From assembly GCA_017508105.1 (NCBI GenBank), contig JAFVZP010000043.1:1-33608 (forward strand): a DNA stretch of 33,608 nt, given 5' to 3'. Below the pieces are notes generated by a model. It worked only from the letters and a program-made list of their open reading frames with translations, ran no database searches and was not told the DNA's origin. Positions 22,257-29,850 of the stretch are shown in pieces. This stretch comes from Clostridia bacterium. Lineage in GTDB: Bacteria; Bacillota; Clostridia; Christensenellales; Borkfalkiaceae. The translations under genes were made by a program, and so were the position numbers. Positions within the stretch are counted from its first letter, which is position 1, and each line of letters begins with the position of its first letter.

Positions 22257-22649
22257 TCAGATTAGAGTTAGAAAATCGGTCAATAGCGACAAGAGCGAGC
22301 GAACGATGGGCAATGCAAGCGCCAAAATGGTGACTTTGCCGCATAACTCTACCTTTGACGCGAGCGACACGCTGCCAAAATCGCTCAACAGCTCGGCTGA
22401 AAATTCGGTTAAATACCCCACGCCGATGATTTTGAGTATAATTTTAATGACGGCGTTGTCAATTCCCGTCAAGGCGACCAGCTCGTTGAACAGCGTAAAG
22501 GTCGATTTTAGCAAGTCCAAGGCGGACAAAAGCAGGATAACGACGCCTGCCAACGCCGCCGCAAAAGCAAGCTCGGGCTTGACGTTTTTTAAAATGATGA
22601 CCGTCAGAGCGGAAACGATGGCAATGCCTATAATTTTAAATAATTGCAT
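22257..22649 (-). CDS. spoIIIAD: Stage III sporulation protein AD
   Basis: SpoIIIAD is a small membrane protein of the A-Q complex, related to SpoIIIAC. From ATG 22649 it has 130 residues, close to the family size, starting MQLFKIIGIAIVSALTVIILK as in its homologues. Helices lie at about 5-22, 28-48 and 95-125. A conserved IDNAVIKIILKIIGVGYLTEFSAELLSDFGS block carries the polar helix. A longer reading from 22715 would add 22 residues overlapping spoIIIAC. The ribosome site is weak (AAAAGAA). Confidence 0.9.
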   Translation of the reverse strand: MQLFKIIGIAIVSALTVIILKNVKPELAFAAALAGVVILLLSALDLLKSTFTLFNELVALTGIDNAVIKIILKIIGVGYLTEFSAELLSDFGSVSLASKVELCGKVTILALALPIVRSLLSLLTDFLTLI

Positions 22650-22668
22650 AAATTCTTTTAAAATTTGG

Positions 22669-22866
22669 TCAGTATAAGTCGAAAATTTGCTTGATTTCGG
22701 CAAATAAATCCCCAACCATACCGATAACGACGGTTAAAACGATGATCAGCCCCACCAGGCTGACCAGGGTCGCGATGTCCTCTCGGTCGGATTTTTTCAA
22801 AACTTGACACACGACGGTGATGATAATGCCCACGGCGGCGATTTTAAAAATGATTGAAATGTCCAT
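22669..22866 (-). CDS. spoIIIAC: Stage III sporulation protein AC
   Basis: SpoIIIAC is the smallest subunit of the A-Q complex. The 65 residues form two membrane helices (IIFKIAAVGIIITVVCQVL and LVSLVGLIIVLTVVIGMV) with the conserved KKSDREDIATL loop between. The length is typical (about 65-68). It stops 19 bases before spoIIIAD and follows spoIIIAB by 6 bases. Confidence 0.93.
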   Translation of the reverse strand: MDISIIFKIAAVGIIITVVCQVLKKSDREDIATLVSLVGLIIVLTVVIGMVGDLFAEIKQIFDLY

Positions 22867-22872
22867 TTTTTC

Positions 22873-23337
22873 TTAAATCAATAGAATGACGATAATCAAA
22901 CCCAATAAAAAGCCGAGTTTTACGTATAAATCCGTATATTTTACGGCGTTTTGCTCGCTTTTTAGTTTGTAATCGTTCAATTTTTTTGTATTGGCGTTAA
23001 AATATTCTCTTTGCGCCGTATAATCGCTCTTGCCCAAAAAGGAAAAGTATTCTTTTAAAAATTCATTCTCCTCTTTGCTCAGAAAATCAATGCTGTTTTC
23101 TATTTTATGATTGTTTCGGTATTCTTTTAAAAATCCCGAAAAATCTCCCTCATCTTCAAACCGCTTCAATACTTCGTCGAGCGGTCGGCGGGTGTATTCA
23201 ACTTCGGATAAGAAAAATTGATGAAATTTATCCCACGAAGCATAAAATTTTTTTGCAAGACGGTGCTTTCCGGCTAAAAAATATCCTAAATATGTTAGAA
23301 ATAGTACTATGCAAATATATAAAATATAGGCAATCAT
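22873..23337 (-). CDS. spoIIIAB: Stage III sporulation protein AB
   Basis: SpoIIIAB resembles GspF of type II secretion and acts as the membrane partner of the SpoIIIAA ATPase. The 154-residue protein has an N-terminal membrane helix (AYILYICIVLFLTYLGYFLA) and a helical soluble part. A C-terminal membrane helix (KLGFLLGLIIVILLI) ends the protein. The length fits the family (about 170). The start overlaps the stop of spoIIIAA by an ATGA junction. Confidence 0.88.
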   Translation of the reverse strand: MIAYILYICIVLFLTYLGYFLAGKHRLAKKFYASWDKFHQFFLSEVEYTRRPLDEVLKRFEDEGDFSGFLKEYRNNHKIENSIDFLSKEENEFLKEYFSFLGKSDYTAQREYFNANTKKLNDYKLKSEQNAVKYTDLYVKLGFLLGLIIVILLI

Positions 23338-24182
23338 AATAAATTCTGTCCGTTTTTATCATAAATTCCTGCGGCTTGTCCGATTTTTTGATTATCAAAC
23401 AGAATGTACCGTTGAAAGAATTTATACGGAAAGTCGGCTATCTCTCCCCCGTAATGCGCCGAAGCGATGACCGTCAAGCCTGCATCAATGGCTTGTTTTA
23501 CAGCGGCGTAGTCGTTTTCCTGCAATTCATCGGTGATAATGACGTCCGGGCGCAGCGAGCGCAAGCCAAAGGAAAAGGCATCCTTTTTGTTTGCATATTT
23601 CAATACGTCCGCATCGTTGACGTCGAAGCAGGAAATTTCTCCTCTTTCGTCCGCAATTAAGATGTTTTTTTGTGGATAATTTTCTCCGATGAGCCGTGCC
23701 AATTCCCGTAAAACGGTGGTTTTTCCGTATCCGGGGGCGGATAATAAAATACAGCTGCGCAATTGATCCTTTTCACAGGCATCGTATACCAAGTCAGCGC
23801 AGTGCAAAACGGGATGCGGAATGCGGATGCACAGCGAGGTTACGCTGCGCAAGGCCACTATTTTTTCCTTTTCTCGCACTAAAGTTCCCGCTAATCCCAA
23901 TCTCACACCCTTTTGTGTGGTCAAAAAACACTCCTTCATTTGTTCGGAGACCGAGTATACCGAATAACCGCTGGCGGCAAAAATGCAGTCCTCCAATTCG
24001 GCGTAGGTAATTTTAAGCGCTTGCTCCCGCCGTGCCACCACGCCGTTTTTGCCCAAATAGACGTATTGCCCGTCATAATTGATTTTTATGGGACGCTCGG
24101 CGCGTAGGCGAAGCTCATATAAACGGTGGATATTTACGTTTTGTATTGCGTTTTGAATAAAATGGGGTAAAAATTCCAACAT
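23334..24182 (-). CDS. spoIIIAA: Stage III sporulation protein AA (ATPase)
   Basis: SpoIIIAA is the AAA-type ATPase thought to power the A-Q channel, similar to type II and IV secretion ATPases. The 282-residue protein has Walker A SAPGYGKTTVLREL near residue 149, Walker B ILIADERGEIS near 178, and the later conserved DVIITDELQENDYAAV block. The length is normal (about 300). It is the first gene of the operon AA-AH, which runs to 19694 without a terminator. Upstream lies a SigE-like promoter candidate; an AGGA with 8 bases spacing is also present before ATG 24182. Confidence 0.95.
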   Translation of the reverse strand: MLEFLPHFIQNAIQNVNIHRLYELRLRAERPIKINYDGQYVYLGKNGVVARREQALKITYAELEDCIFAASGYSVYSVSEQMKECFLTTQKGVRLGLAGTLVREKEKIVALRSVTSLCIRIPHPVLHCADLVYDACEKDQLRSCILLSAPGYGKTTVLRELARLIGENYPQKNILIADERGEISCFDVNDADVLKYANKKDAFSFGLRSLRPDVIITDELQENDYAAVKQAIDAGLTVIASAHYGGEIADFPYKFFQRYILFDNQKIGQAAGIYDKNGQNLL

Positions 24183-24189
24183 TTGTTAT

Positions 24190-24218
24190 ATCCTATGCGG
24201 ACAAGTTATTGTTTATGC
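24190..24218 (-). promoter_or_regulatory. SigE-like promoter candidate for spoIIIA
   Basis: On the minus strand GCATAAA (24212-24218) and CATAGGAT (24190-24197) are 14 bases apart. The -35 fits KMATAWW fully; the -10 keeps CATA and the final T. spoIIIA is SigE-dependent in B. subtilis. The -10 overlaps the likely ribosome site AGGA, so both cannot serve in the same transcript. Confidence 0.35.
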
Positions 24219-24235
24219 CCCATAGCGCGTAAAAG

Positions 24236-24269
24236 AAAAAAGAGGCAGATAAAAATCCACCTCTTTTTT
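24236..24269 (-). terminator. Terminator of htpG
   Basis: Perfect 10-base arms AAAAAAGAGG (24236-24245) and CCTCTTTTTT (24260-24269) surround a 14-base loop. TTTTTTCTTTT ends the structure on the minus strand. It is 20 bases after the htpG stop. Confidence 0.8.
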
Positions 24270-24289
24270 AAGAAGGAACAAATATAGAA

Positions 24290-26128
24290 TTATAATTTCT
24301 CTAAAAGCTGTAAGTTGTTTTGCGTAAATTCCTGCATTTCTTCCATCGTCAAGCTTCTGTAAGAGAGCAGGGCCAGATAATACACGTGTTTTGCAAAAAC
24401 TTTTTGCTTTTCTTCGGGCAAATCCTTAACTTTTTTAACCGTTTGGTTGGCGGTATTGACAACCAGCGTCAAGGACTGCATACCCTCGCCCATGCCGTAA
24501 AAACGGTTCATTTCATTCATTCTGCGCATAAATTCGTTGACGTTGACGATGGCAGGAACGTTGGAATTTTTCAACGCATTGCATTGAACGGTAATATTTT
24601 GTTCTTTGAGTGCCTCCGTGAAGATTTTTTGAATTTCCTCGCCGGAATTTTGATCAGAATCCTCGGCGGTTGCCTTCAAGGCTTGGTCAATTTCCGCATC
24701 AATGCGTAAAAATCTTGCCTTGGTTGCTTCTTTATACTCTAAAAAGCTGATAAAATGCGGGTCTAAATAGGTGTCGCAGTAAATGGCGTCCAGCTCGGCG
24801 TCCTTGAACATCTGTACGTACTGCGCCTGTACGGTCTTGTCAGATACGTAATAGACGGGTTTGGGCTGTTTGCCCTCTTTTTGCTCTTCCTCGGTAAGCT
24901 CTGCACCGAAATAGGAAGAAATGGGCATAAATTTGTCCGAAAGATTCTTATAAATGATGACGTCTTTTATCTTTTGATAGAAATCTTCGTCCTTCATACA
25001 GCCGAACTTGACAAATACCGAGGTGTCCTCCCAGCAGTTTTCGTACTTTTCTCTGTCTTTGCGGAACAAATCAATGAGAGCGTCGGCAACCTTTTTGGAG
25101 ATATACTTGGAGATTTTCTGCACCTGTCTGTCGTTTTGCAGGAAGCTTCTCGAAACGTTCAAGGGAATATCGGGGCAGTCAATCACGCCGTTGAGCAGCA
25201 TTAAATATTCGGGAATGACCTCTTTGATATTTTCGGCGATAAATACCTGATTGCAGAACAGCTTTACCTTACCGCGCTCCAATTCCACCTTGTTTTTGAC
25301 CTTGGGGAAGTATAAAATGCCCTTCAAGCGGAAGGGATATTCCATATTCAGATGCACCCAAAAGAGCGGTTCGGCGTAGTCCGAGAAGGTGTTGCGGTAG
25401 AAGGTTTTGTATTCCTCTTCCGTGCATTCGGACGGCGTTTTCAAATACAAGGGCGCGGTATCGTTGACCGCCATATCCTCTTTTTTACCCTCTTCATTCA
25501 CTTTATCCGTGGGGTTTAAATAGATATTGTACGGCATAAATTCGCAGTATTTGCGCAAGAGAGCTCTAACCGTGTTTTCATTTAAAAATTCGTCTTCGCC
25601 CTCGGCAATATGCATGACGATTTTGGTGCCGCGCTCGGCTTTTTCGGTTTGCTCCATGGTATAGGTGGAGTTCCCGTCCGATTCCCAGTGTACTGCCGGG
25701 GTGTTTTGATAGGATTTGGTGAAAATTTCAATGTTATCCGAAACCATATAGGCAGAATAGAAACCCAGACCGAAATGTCCGATGATACCCTCTCCACCCG
25801 CTTTTTCATAGGTTGAAAGAAAATCGGCTGCGCCGGAAAACGCCACTTGCGTGATGTATTTTTCCACTTCTTCTGCCGTCATGCCGATGCCGTTGTCCTC
25901 CACGGTCAAGGTTCTTGCGGCTTTGTCTGTATACACTTTAACGCAGTACTCTTGGGCTTGAGGATTTTCTGCGTTGCCAAGGTCGATGAGTTTTTTGAAT
26001 TTTGTAATTGCATCCGTGCCGTTGGCGACGATTTCACGCAAAAAGATATCCTTATCCGAATACAGCCATTTTTTGATGATGGGCATCATATTTTCGCTGG
26101 AAATTTGAATATTACCTTGTTTTTTCAT
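24290..26128 (-). CDS. htpG: Molecular chaperone HtpG (Hsp90)
   Basis: HtpG is the bacterial Hsp90, an ATP-dependent chaperone dimer. From ATG 26128 it has 612 residues, near the family size. The N-terminal ATPase domain has VANGTDAITKFKK (the Asn and Asp of the nucleotide site), VEDNGIGMT, and GHFGLGFYSAYMVSD. The middle domain carries the client region with NVSRSFLQ. The C-terminal dimerisation domain ends in MQEFTQNNLQLLEKL. A longer reading from 26161 lacks a ribosome site, while AAAAAGGAG lies 8 bases before 26128. It is a single-gene unit between two terminators, with a promoter and two palindromes upstream. Confidence 0.96.
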   Translation of the reverse strand: MKKQGNIQISSENMMPIIKKWLYSDKDIFLREIVANGTDAITKFKKLIDLGNAENPQAQEYCVKVYTDKAARTLTVEDNGIGMTAEEVEKYITQVAFSGAADFLSTYEKAGGEGIIGHFGLGFYSAYMVSDNIEIFTKSYQNTPAVHWESDGNSTYTMEQTEKAERGTKIVMHIAEGEDEFLNENTVRALLRKYCEFMPYNIYLNPTDKVNEEGKKEDMAVNDTAPLYLKTPSECTEEEYKTFYRNTFSDYAEPLFWVHLNMEYPFRLKGILYFPKVKNKVELERGKVKLFCNQVFIAENIKEVIPEYLMLLNGVIDCPDIPLNVSRSFLQNDRQVQKISKYISKKVADALIDLFRKDREKYENCWEDTSVFVKFGCMKDEDFYQKIKDVIIYKNLSDKFMPISSYFGAELTEEEQKEGKQPKPVYYVSDKTVQAQYVQMFKDAELDAIYCDTYLDPHFISFLEYKEATKARFLRIDAEIDQALKATAEDSDQNSGEEIQKIFTEALKEQNITVQCNALKNSNVPAIVNVNEFMRRMNEMNRFYGMGEGMQSLTLVVNTANQTVKKVKDLPEEKQKVFAKHVYYLALLSYRSLTMEEMQEFTQNNLQLLEKL

Positions 26129-26156
26129 AGTATTTGCTCCTTTTTGGGTAAAGACT

Positions 26157-26170
26157 TTCAAACTTTTGAA
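26157..26170. repeat. Inverted repeat at the predicted htpG transcription start
   Basis: TTCAAA-CT-TTTGAA: perfect 6-base arms with a 2-base spacer. The predicted start of htpG transcription (about 26169) lies inside. It could be an operator. Confidence 0.45.
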
Positions 26171-26172
26171 CA

Positions 26173-26186
26173 GTTTATATATAAAC
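26173..26186. repeat. Perfect palindrome over the htpG -10 box
   Basis: GTTTATATATAAAC is a perfect 14-base palindrome. The -10 box of the predicted htpG promoter (26176-26181) lies wholly within it. Confidence 0.5.
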
Positions 26187-26204
26187 GAAAAGTCCGTATG
26201 TTAA
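26176..26204 (-). promoter_or_regulatory. htpG: SigA promoter candidate of htpG
   Basis: On the minus strand TTAACA (26199-26204) and TATATA (26176-26181) are separated by 17 bases. The -35 lies in the loop and stem of the preceding terminator. The leader would be about 41 bases with AAGGAG before the start. Confidence 0.5.
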
Positions 26205-26217
26205 ACACACGGACTTT
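26189..26217 (-). terminator. Terminator of the ispH-rpsA gene
   Basis: Twelve-base arms (26189-26200 and 26206-26217) pair on the minus strand with one G-U around a 5-base loop. The tail is T-rich but short (TCGTTTATAT). It starts 19 bases after the stop codon. Confidence 0.7.
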
Positions 26218-26235
26218 GGTTTTTTAATAAAAGAA

Positions 26236-28323
26236 TTAGTCTTTTTGACCGATTAAGTCAGCGATGGATGCGCCGCCTACGGAATCTTCCTTCCAGGAGG
26301 TCATTTCATCCGAAACTTCTCTGGGTTCTCTTCTGGGCTTTCTGGGTGCCTTGGGAGCAGCTTCGGCGTTTTCTTCTCTTTCACGTCTTTGAGGCTGTTC
26401 GGGTTTGGGCTGCAAAGCCTTGATGGAGAGAGTCATCTTCTTAGCGGCAGGGTCTAAAGCGAGAATTTTTGCGCTTACATCCTGACCGATAGTCAATACG
26501 GGAGTGGGGTTCTCCAACCATTCATAGGAAATTTGGGAAACGTGTACCAAACCGTCGATGCCCTTTTCAACTTCTACGAATGCGCCGAAGGGTACGATTC
26601 TGACAACCTTACCTTCTACGGTGTCGCCCTCAGCGTACTTTTCAGCAACAACGTCCCAAGGTTGGGGTTGGAGCTGCTTGTAGCCGATGGAAACTTTCTT
26701 CTTTTCTTCGTCTACCTTCAATACCTTAAACTGATAGGTCTGACCGATTTCCAAAACGTCGGAAACGGCTTTTGCGCCCGTCCAGCTCAAGTCGGAGATG
26801 TGTGCCAAGCAGTCGAAACCGTTGACGGATACGAATGCGCCAAAGTCAGTAATTCTTTCAACCTTACCTTCTACAACGTCGTCTACGTGAATGTTTGCAA
26901 AGAATTCTGCTTCCTTAGCCTGTCTTGCGGCGTCACGAGCGCTCTTTTCAGCTTCGATGATTACTCTTTGGGAAGCGATGATTTCTTTTCTTCTTTCGGT
27001 CTTAACTTCGATTGCCTTCAATCTGAGCTTTTTACCGACGTATTTAGTCAAATCGTTTACGTAACCGCTGCGGATTTCTCTTGCGGGAACGAATACCGAA
27101 TAGGTACCGAAATTGGCCGTTAAACCGCCTTTATTAGAGCCGGTGCAAACTACGCTGAATTCTTCACCTGCTACGATTCCGGAGAGCATAGCTTCCTCTT
27201 CCTTGGCCATTTTAATAGCAGTTTGGGAAAGTTTTACGGGATTGAGGCCAATGACCATCAATTCGATTTCTTCGCCACACTTTGCCGCATAAGCCTCTTT
27301 GGAATACTCTTCGCAATCCACTTCGTTCTTATCGAGCAGAATTTCTTTCTTTGCGCCGGACAAAAGGACTTGTAATCCTTCATTCGTTGCGTCGGAGATG
27401 ATTGCCTTGATAATATCCCCTTTCTTAAATTTAGTCTGTCCGTTGTCCATGCCTGCAACAACGTCTTCCATAGTCGTTGCCATTTCTTCTGTTTCGATGT
27501 CTACCATTTTTGTGAGAACCTCCTGAGTTTGCTCGCTTGGGGTGCTTGCACCCGTTACGATACCCAACCTTTTAAAATTTTTGATATATTTTTTTTCGAG
27601 CGATTGGGCATTTTTCAGTCGAAAAACCTGCGGACAGTGCGCCTTACAGATTTCGTAAAGCTTATTGGTATTGCTGGAGTCCAATCCTCCGATTACCAAC
27701 ATGGCATCGCACTGTTTTGCCAATTCCTCGGCCTCTGCCTGTCGCTCTATAGTAGTATAACAAATTGTTTTAAAAACCGCAACTTTTTTTTTGCATACTT
27801 TTCCAATAATTTTAACAATTTTATCAAATTTTTTCACGGAAAAGGTCGTTTGAACGATTATGCTTACGTTTTTTTGCTCCAAAGCCGAAAAATCTTGGCT
27901 TTCGTCCTCATAAATGTATGCCGAATTGTCGCACCAGCCGTTGAGTCCAACGACCTCGGGATGCGTTTTCTTGCCTAAAATGACCACGGTATTGCCGGCA
28001 AGGTATTCCTGCTCGACAATCTTCTGTGCCCGCTTGACAAAGGCGCAGGTGCAGTCGTGCACGGTAACCTTCTTTTCTTGCAGCCGTTGATATACTTGCT
28101 TGCCCACGCCGTGCGAGCGGATAATCACCGAGCTGCCGTCGGGAATTTTCTCCAAATCGTCTACCGTTTGAATGCCCCTTGCCTCAATGCTTTTGACGAC
28201 GTCCTCGTTGTGCACGATTTCACCGTAAATATAGGTATTTTCCGTGGGAATAGACATTGCTGTGTCCACGGCGTTTTTCACGCCTTTGCAAAATCCGCCG
28301 CTCTTGGCTGTTATAATTTCCAT
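26236..28323 (-). CDS. ispH-rpsA: Fusion of IspH (HMBPP reductase) and ribosomal protein S1
   Basis: The 695-residue protein joins two functions in one frame. Residues 1 to about 283 are IspH, the [4Fe-4S] enzyme making IPP and DMAPP: Cys12 (GGFCKGVKNAV), Cys93 (HDCTCAFVKR) and Cys188 (KTICYTT) are the cluster ligands, Glu123 lies in THPEVVG, and SNTNKL and GASTPSEQ are present. About 300-640 hold four S1 RNA-binding repeats; the first is weak, while the third (TDFGAFVSVNGFDCLAHISDL) and fourth (VPFGAFVEVEKGIDGLVHVSQI) are strong. The tail is basic and disordered. The fusion is known in Clostridia. ATG 28323 has AAGGAT nearby; plsC ends 15 bases upstream. Confidence 0.95.
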   Translation of the reverse strand: MEIITAKSGGFCKGVKNAVDTAMSIPTENTYIYGEIVHNEDVVKSIEARGIQTVDDLEKIPDGSSVIIRSHGVGKQVYQRLQEKKVTVHDCTCAFVKRAQKIVEQEYLAGNTVVILGKKTHPEVVGLNGWCDNSAYIYEDESQDFSALEQKNVSIIVQTTFSVKKFDKIVKIIGKVCKKKVAVFKTICYTTIERQAEAEELAKQCDAMLVIGGLDSSNTNKLYEICKAHCPQVFRLKNAQSLEKKYIKNFKRLGIVTGASTPSEQTQEVLTKMVDIETEEMATTMEDVVAGMDNGQTKFKKGDIIKAIISDATNEGLQVLLSGAKKEILLDKNEVDCEEYSKEAYAAKCGEEIELMVIGLNPVKLSQTAIKMAKEEEAMLSGIVAGEEFSVVCTGSNKGGLTANFGTYSVFVPAREIRSGYVNDLTKYVGKKLRLKAIEVKTERRKEIIASQRVIIEAEKSARDAARQAKEAEFFANIHVDDVVEGKVERITDFGAFVSVNGFDCLAHISDLSWTGAKAVSDVLEIGQTYQFKVLKVDEEKKKVSIGYKQLQPQPWDVVAEKYAEGDTVEGKVVRIVPFGAFVEVEKGIDGLVHVSQISYEWLENPTPVLTIGQDVSAKILALDPAAKKMTLSIKALQPKPEQPQRREREENAEAAPKAPRKPRREPREVSDEMTSWKEDSVGGASIADLIGQKD

Positions 28324-28338
28324 AATCCTTTTGTTGCC

Positions 28339-29052
28339 TTATGATTTTTTCTTTTTACTTTCCAATAGCTTGGTATGCTCTTCGCGTATATCCAGCAAGC
28401 GTTGGCGCAATTTCTCGTCCGCCTCGGCGAGCAGCTCCTGGGTCATTTTCTGCCCGTAATACTCGCTCAGCTCAAACGGTTCGCCGATGATGACGTGGTT
28501 CAAGCGGAAAGGTCTTTGCTTTTGATAGGTAACCACGGGCACGATGGGTGTTTTGGTTTTGATGGCGAGCATGGAAGCCCCGCTTTTAAAGGGCAGCATG
28601 GGCTGGTCAGTTTTATTTCTCGTGCCCTCTGGGTAAATGGCGATTTTTTCGTTGTTTTTAAGACAGCGCAATGCGTCCATCAGGCTCTTGACGTCCTCGC
28701 CGTTTCTATCCAGTGGAATGAGCTTGACGGCGCGGCAAAACGGCCAGATGAAGGATTTTTTAAGCTCGCTCTTGGCGAGGTAATGAATGCCCTCGTCCGT
28801 CGTCAACGCAGGGTATACTACGTCCCAGATTCTGTAATGATTGCAAACGTATATACAGGCGCCGTCCTTTACTTTTTTATGCCCGAATACCTTGAATGGA
28901 AAGAGCAGCCAGCTGAGAGGTACTAAGAAAAAGCGCAGAGCGTTGAGCATTGCGTTGACGTGTCTGCCCTGTTTGTTGGCGGGCTGTAAAATGCTGTATT
29001 CCTTCTTTTTTTTGGTCTTTTTTACTTGTTTTTCGTCCGTAACTTCTTGCAT
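28339..29052 (-). CDS. plsC: 1-acyl-sn-glycerol-3-phosphate acyltransferase
   Basis: PlsC adds the second acyl chain to give phosphatidic acid. The 237-residue protein has the HX4D catalytic motif in CNHYRIWDVVYPA (about residue 72), the substrate-binding YPEGTRNK near 141, and FKSGASMLAIKTKTPIVPV. A lysine-rich N-terminal segment precedes a membrane-binding hydrophobic stretch (LRFFLVPLSWLLFPF). The end is also lysine-rich (SKKKKS). It starts 4 bases after cmk and ends 15 bases before ispH-rpsA, a common clostridial operon. Confidence 0.93.
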   Translation of the reverse strand: MQEVTDEKQVKKTKKKKEYSILQPANKQGRHVNAMLNALRFFLVPLSWLLFPFKVFGHKKVKDGACIYVCNHYRIWDVVYPALTTDEGIHYLAKSELKKSFIWPFCRAVKLIPLDRNGEDVKSLMDALRCLKNNEKIAIYPEGTRNKTDQPMLPFKSGASMLAIKTKTPIVPVVTYQKQRPFRLNHVIIGEPFELSEYYGQKMTQELLAEADEKLRQRLLDIREEHTKLLESKKKKS

Positions 29053-29056
29053 AGCG

Positions 29057-29752
29057 TTAAATTTTCTCCTGAATTTTGGCTCGGATAAAGGCGAGCGTTT
29101 GCTCTGCGTTCATATTGGAATTATCCACGACGACGGCGTCGGGTGCTTGGCGCAGAGGGGAAAATTCCCGATTCATATCCTGTTTGTCCCGCTCCTCAAT
29201 TTCTTTTTGCAGGGTGGTTAAATCCATTTGCGTATTCCCCTTTTCCCGCAATTCGTTCAGCCGTCTTTGTGCGCGCACCTTAGAATCGGCGGTTAAATAA
29301 AATTTAAAGGGTGCATCGGGCAGTACTGCCGTACCGATATCTCTGCCGTCCAACACACACGGCTGATTTTTGGCGATTTCCCGCTGTTTTTGTACCAGTT
29401 TTTCGCGTACGAAGGGATAAGTTGATACCGTGGAAGCGAGCATGGAAATTTCGTTTTGCCGTATTTGAGCGGATACGTCCTCGCCGTCCAAAAAGGTATG
29501 CTGTACGCCGTCGATATACTGTACGGTCAAATCAATATTCTCCATGAGTGCCTTTACTTTGTCGCTATCTTGGACGGATACTCCCTCTTTGACCAGCTTG
29601 AATGCACAGGCGCGGTACATAGCGCCCGTATCCAGGTACAAAATATTGTACGAGGCGGCTAGCGCTTTGGCAACCGTGCTCTTTCCGCTCCCTGCGGGAC
29701 CGTCCAATGCTATATTGAGTTTTTTAGAAATATCCTCTCGAATAACGTTCAT
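29057..29752 (-). CDS. cmk: Cytidylate kinase
   Basis: Cmk phosphorylates CMP and dCMP. The 231-residue protein has the P-loop ALDGPAGSGKSTVAKAL at about residues 15-31, then YLDTGAMYRA, a CMP-binding insert, the DGRDIGTAVLPDAPFKFYLTA block near 134-154, and RREL-like lid segments. ATG 29752 has AGGAG 9 bases upstream. It is the first gene of the cmk-plsC-ispH/rpsA operon and has its own promoter. Confidence 0.95.
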   Translation of the reverse strand: MNVIREDISKKLNIALDGPAGSGKSTVAKALAASYNILYLDTGAMYRACAFKLVKEGVSVQDSDKVKALMENIDLTVQYIDGVQHTFLDGEDVSAQIRQNEISMLASTVSTYPFVREKLVQKQREIAKNQPCVLDGRDIGTAVLPDAPFKFYLTADSKVRAQRRLNELREKGNTQMDLTTLQKEIEERDKQDMNREFSPLRQAPDAVVVDNSNMNAEQTLAFIRAKIQEKI

Positions 29753-29801
29753 AAAAAATAACTCCTAACGTATGTTTCTATATAATGTGAAATGCAGATA
29801 A

Positions 29802-29829
29802 ATTATAAAGCTTTTGCTGAAAAAAGCAA
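29802..29829 (-). promoter_or_regulatory. SigA promoter of the cmk operon
   Basis: On the minus strand TTGCTT (29824-29829) and TATAAT (29802-29807) are separated by 16 bases. The predicted start leaves a leader of about 40 bases ending in AGGAG before ATG 29752. Confidence 0.65.
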
Positions 29830-29850
29830 GATTTTTGCGTAAAAAACGTG

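Noticed and set aside
26129-26235. CIRCE or CtsR operator before htpG
   Set aside because: Neither the CIRCE inverted repeat nor the CtsR heptad repeat is present; the palindromes seen are different.
26533-27123. Plus-strand open frame of 196 codons opposite the S1 repeats
   Set aside because: It mirrors the minus-strand ispH-rpsA gene, has no ribosome site or promoter, and its peptide has the odd composition of an antisense shadow.
27400-27520. Assembly artefact joining separate ispH and rpsA genes
   Set aside because: The frame is continuous with a plausible linker, and this fusion is known in Clostridia.
28375-28926. Plus-strand open frame of 183 codons opposite plsC
   Set aside because: The minus-strand PlsC has clear catalytic motifs; the plus-strand frame shows no family features.
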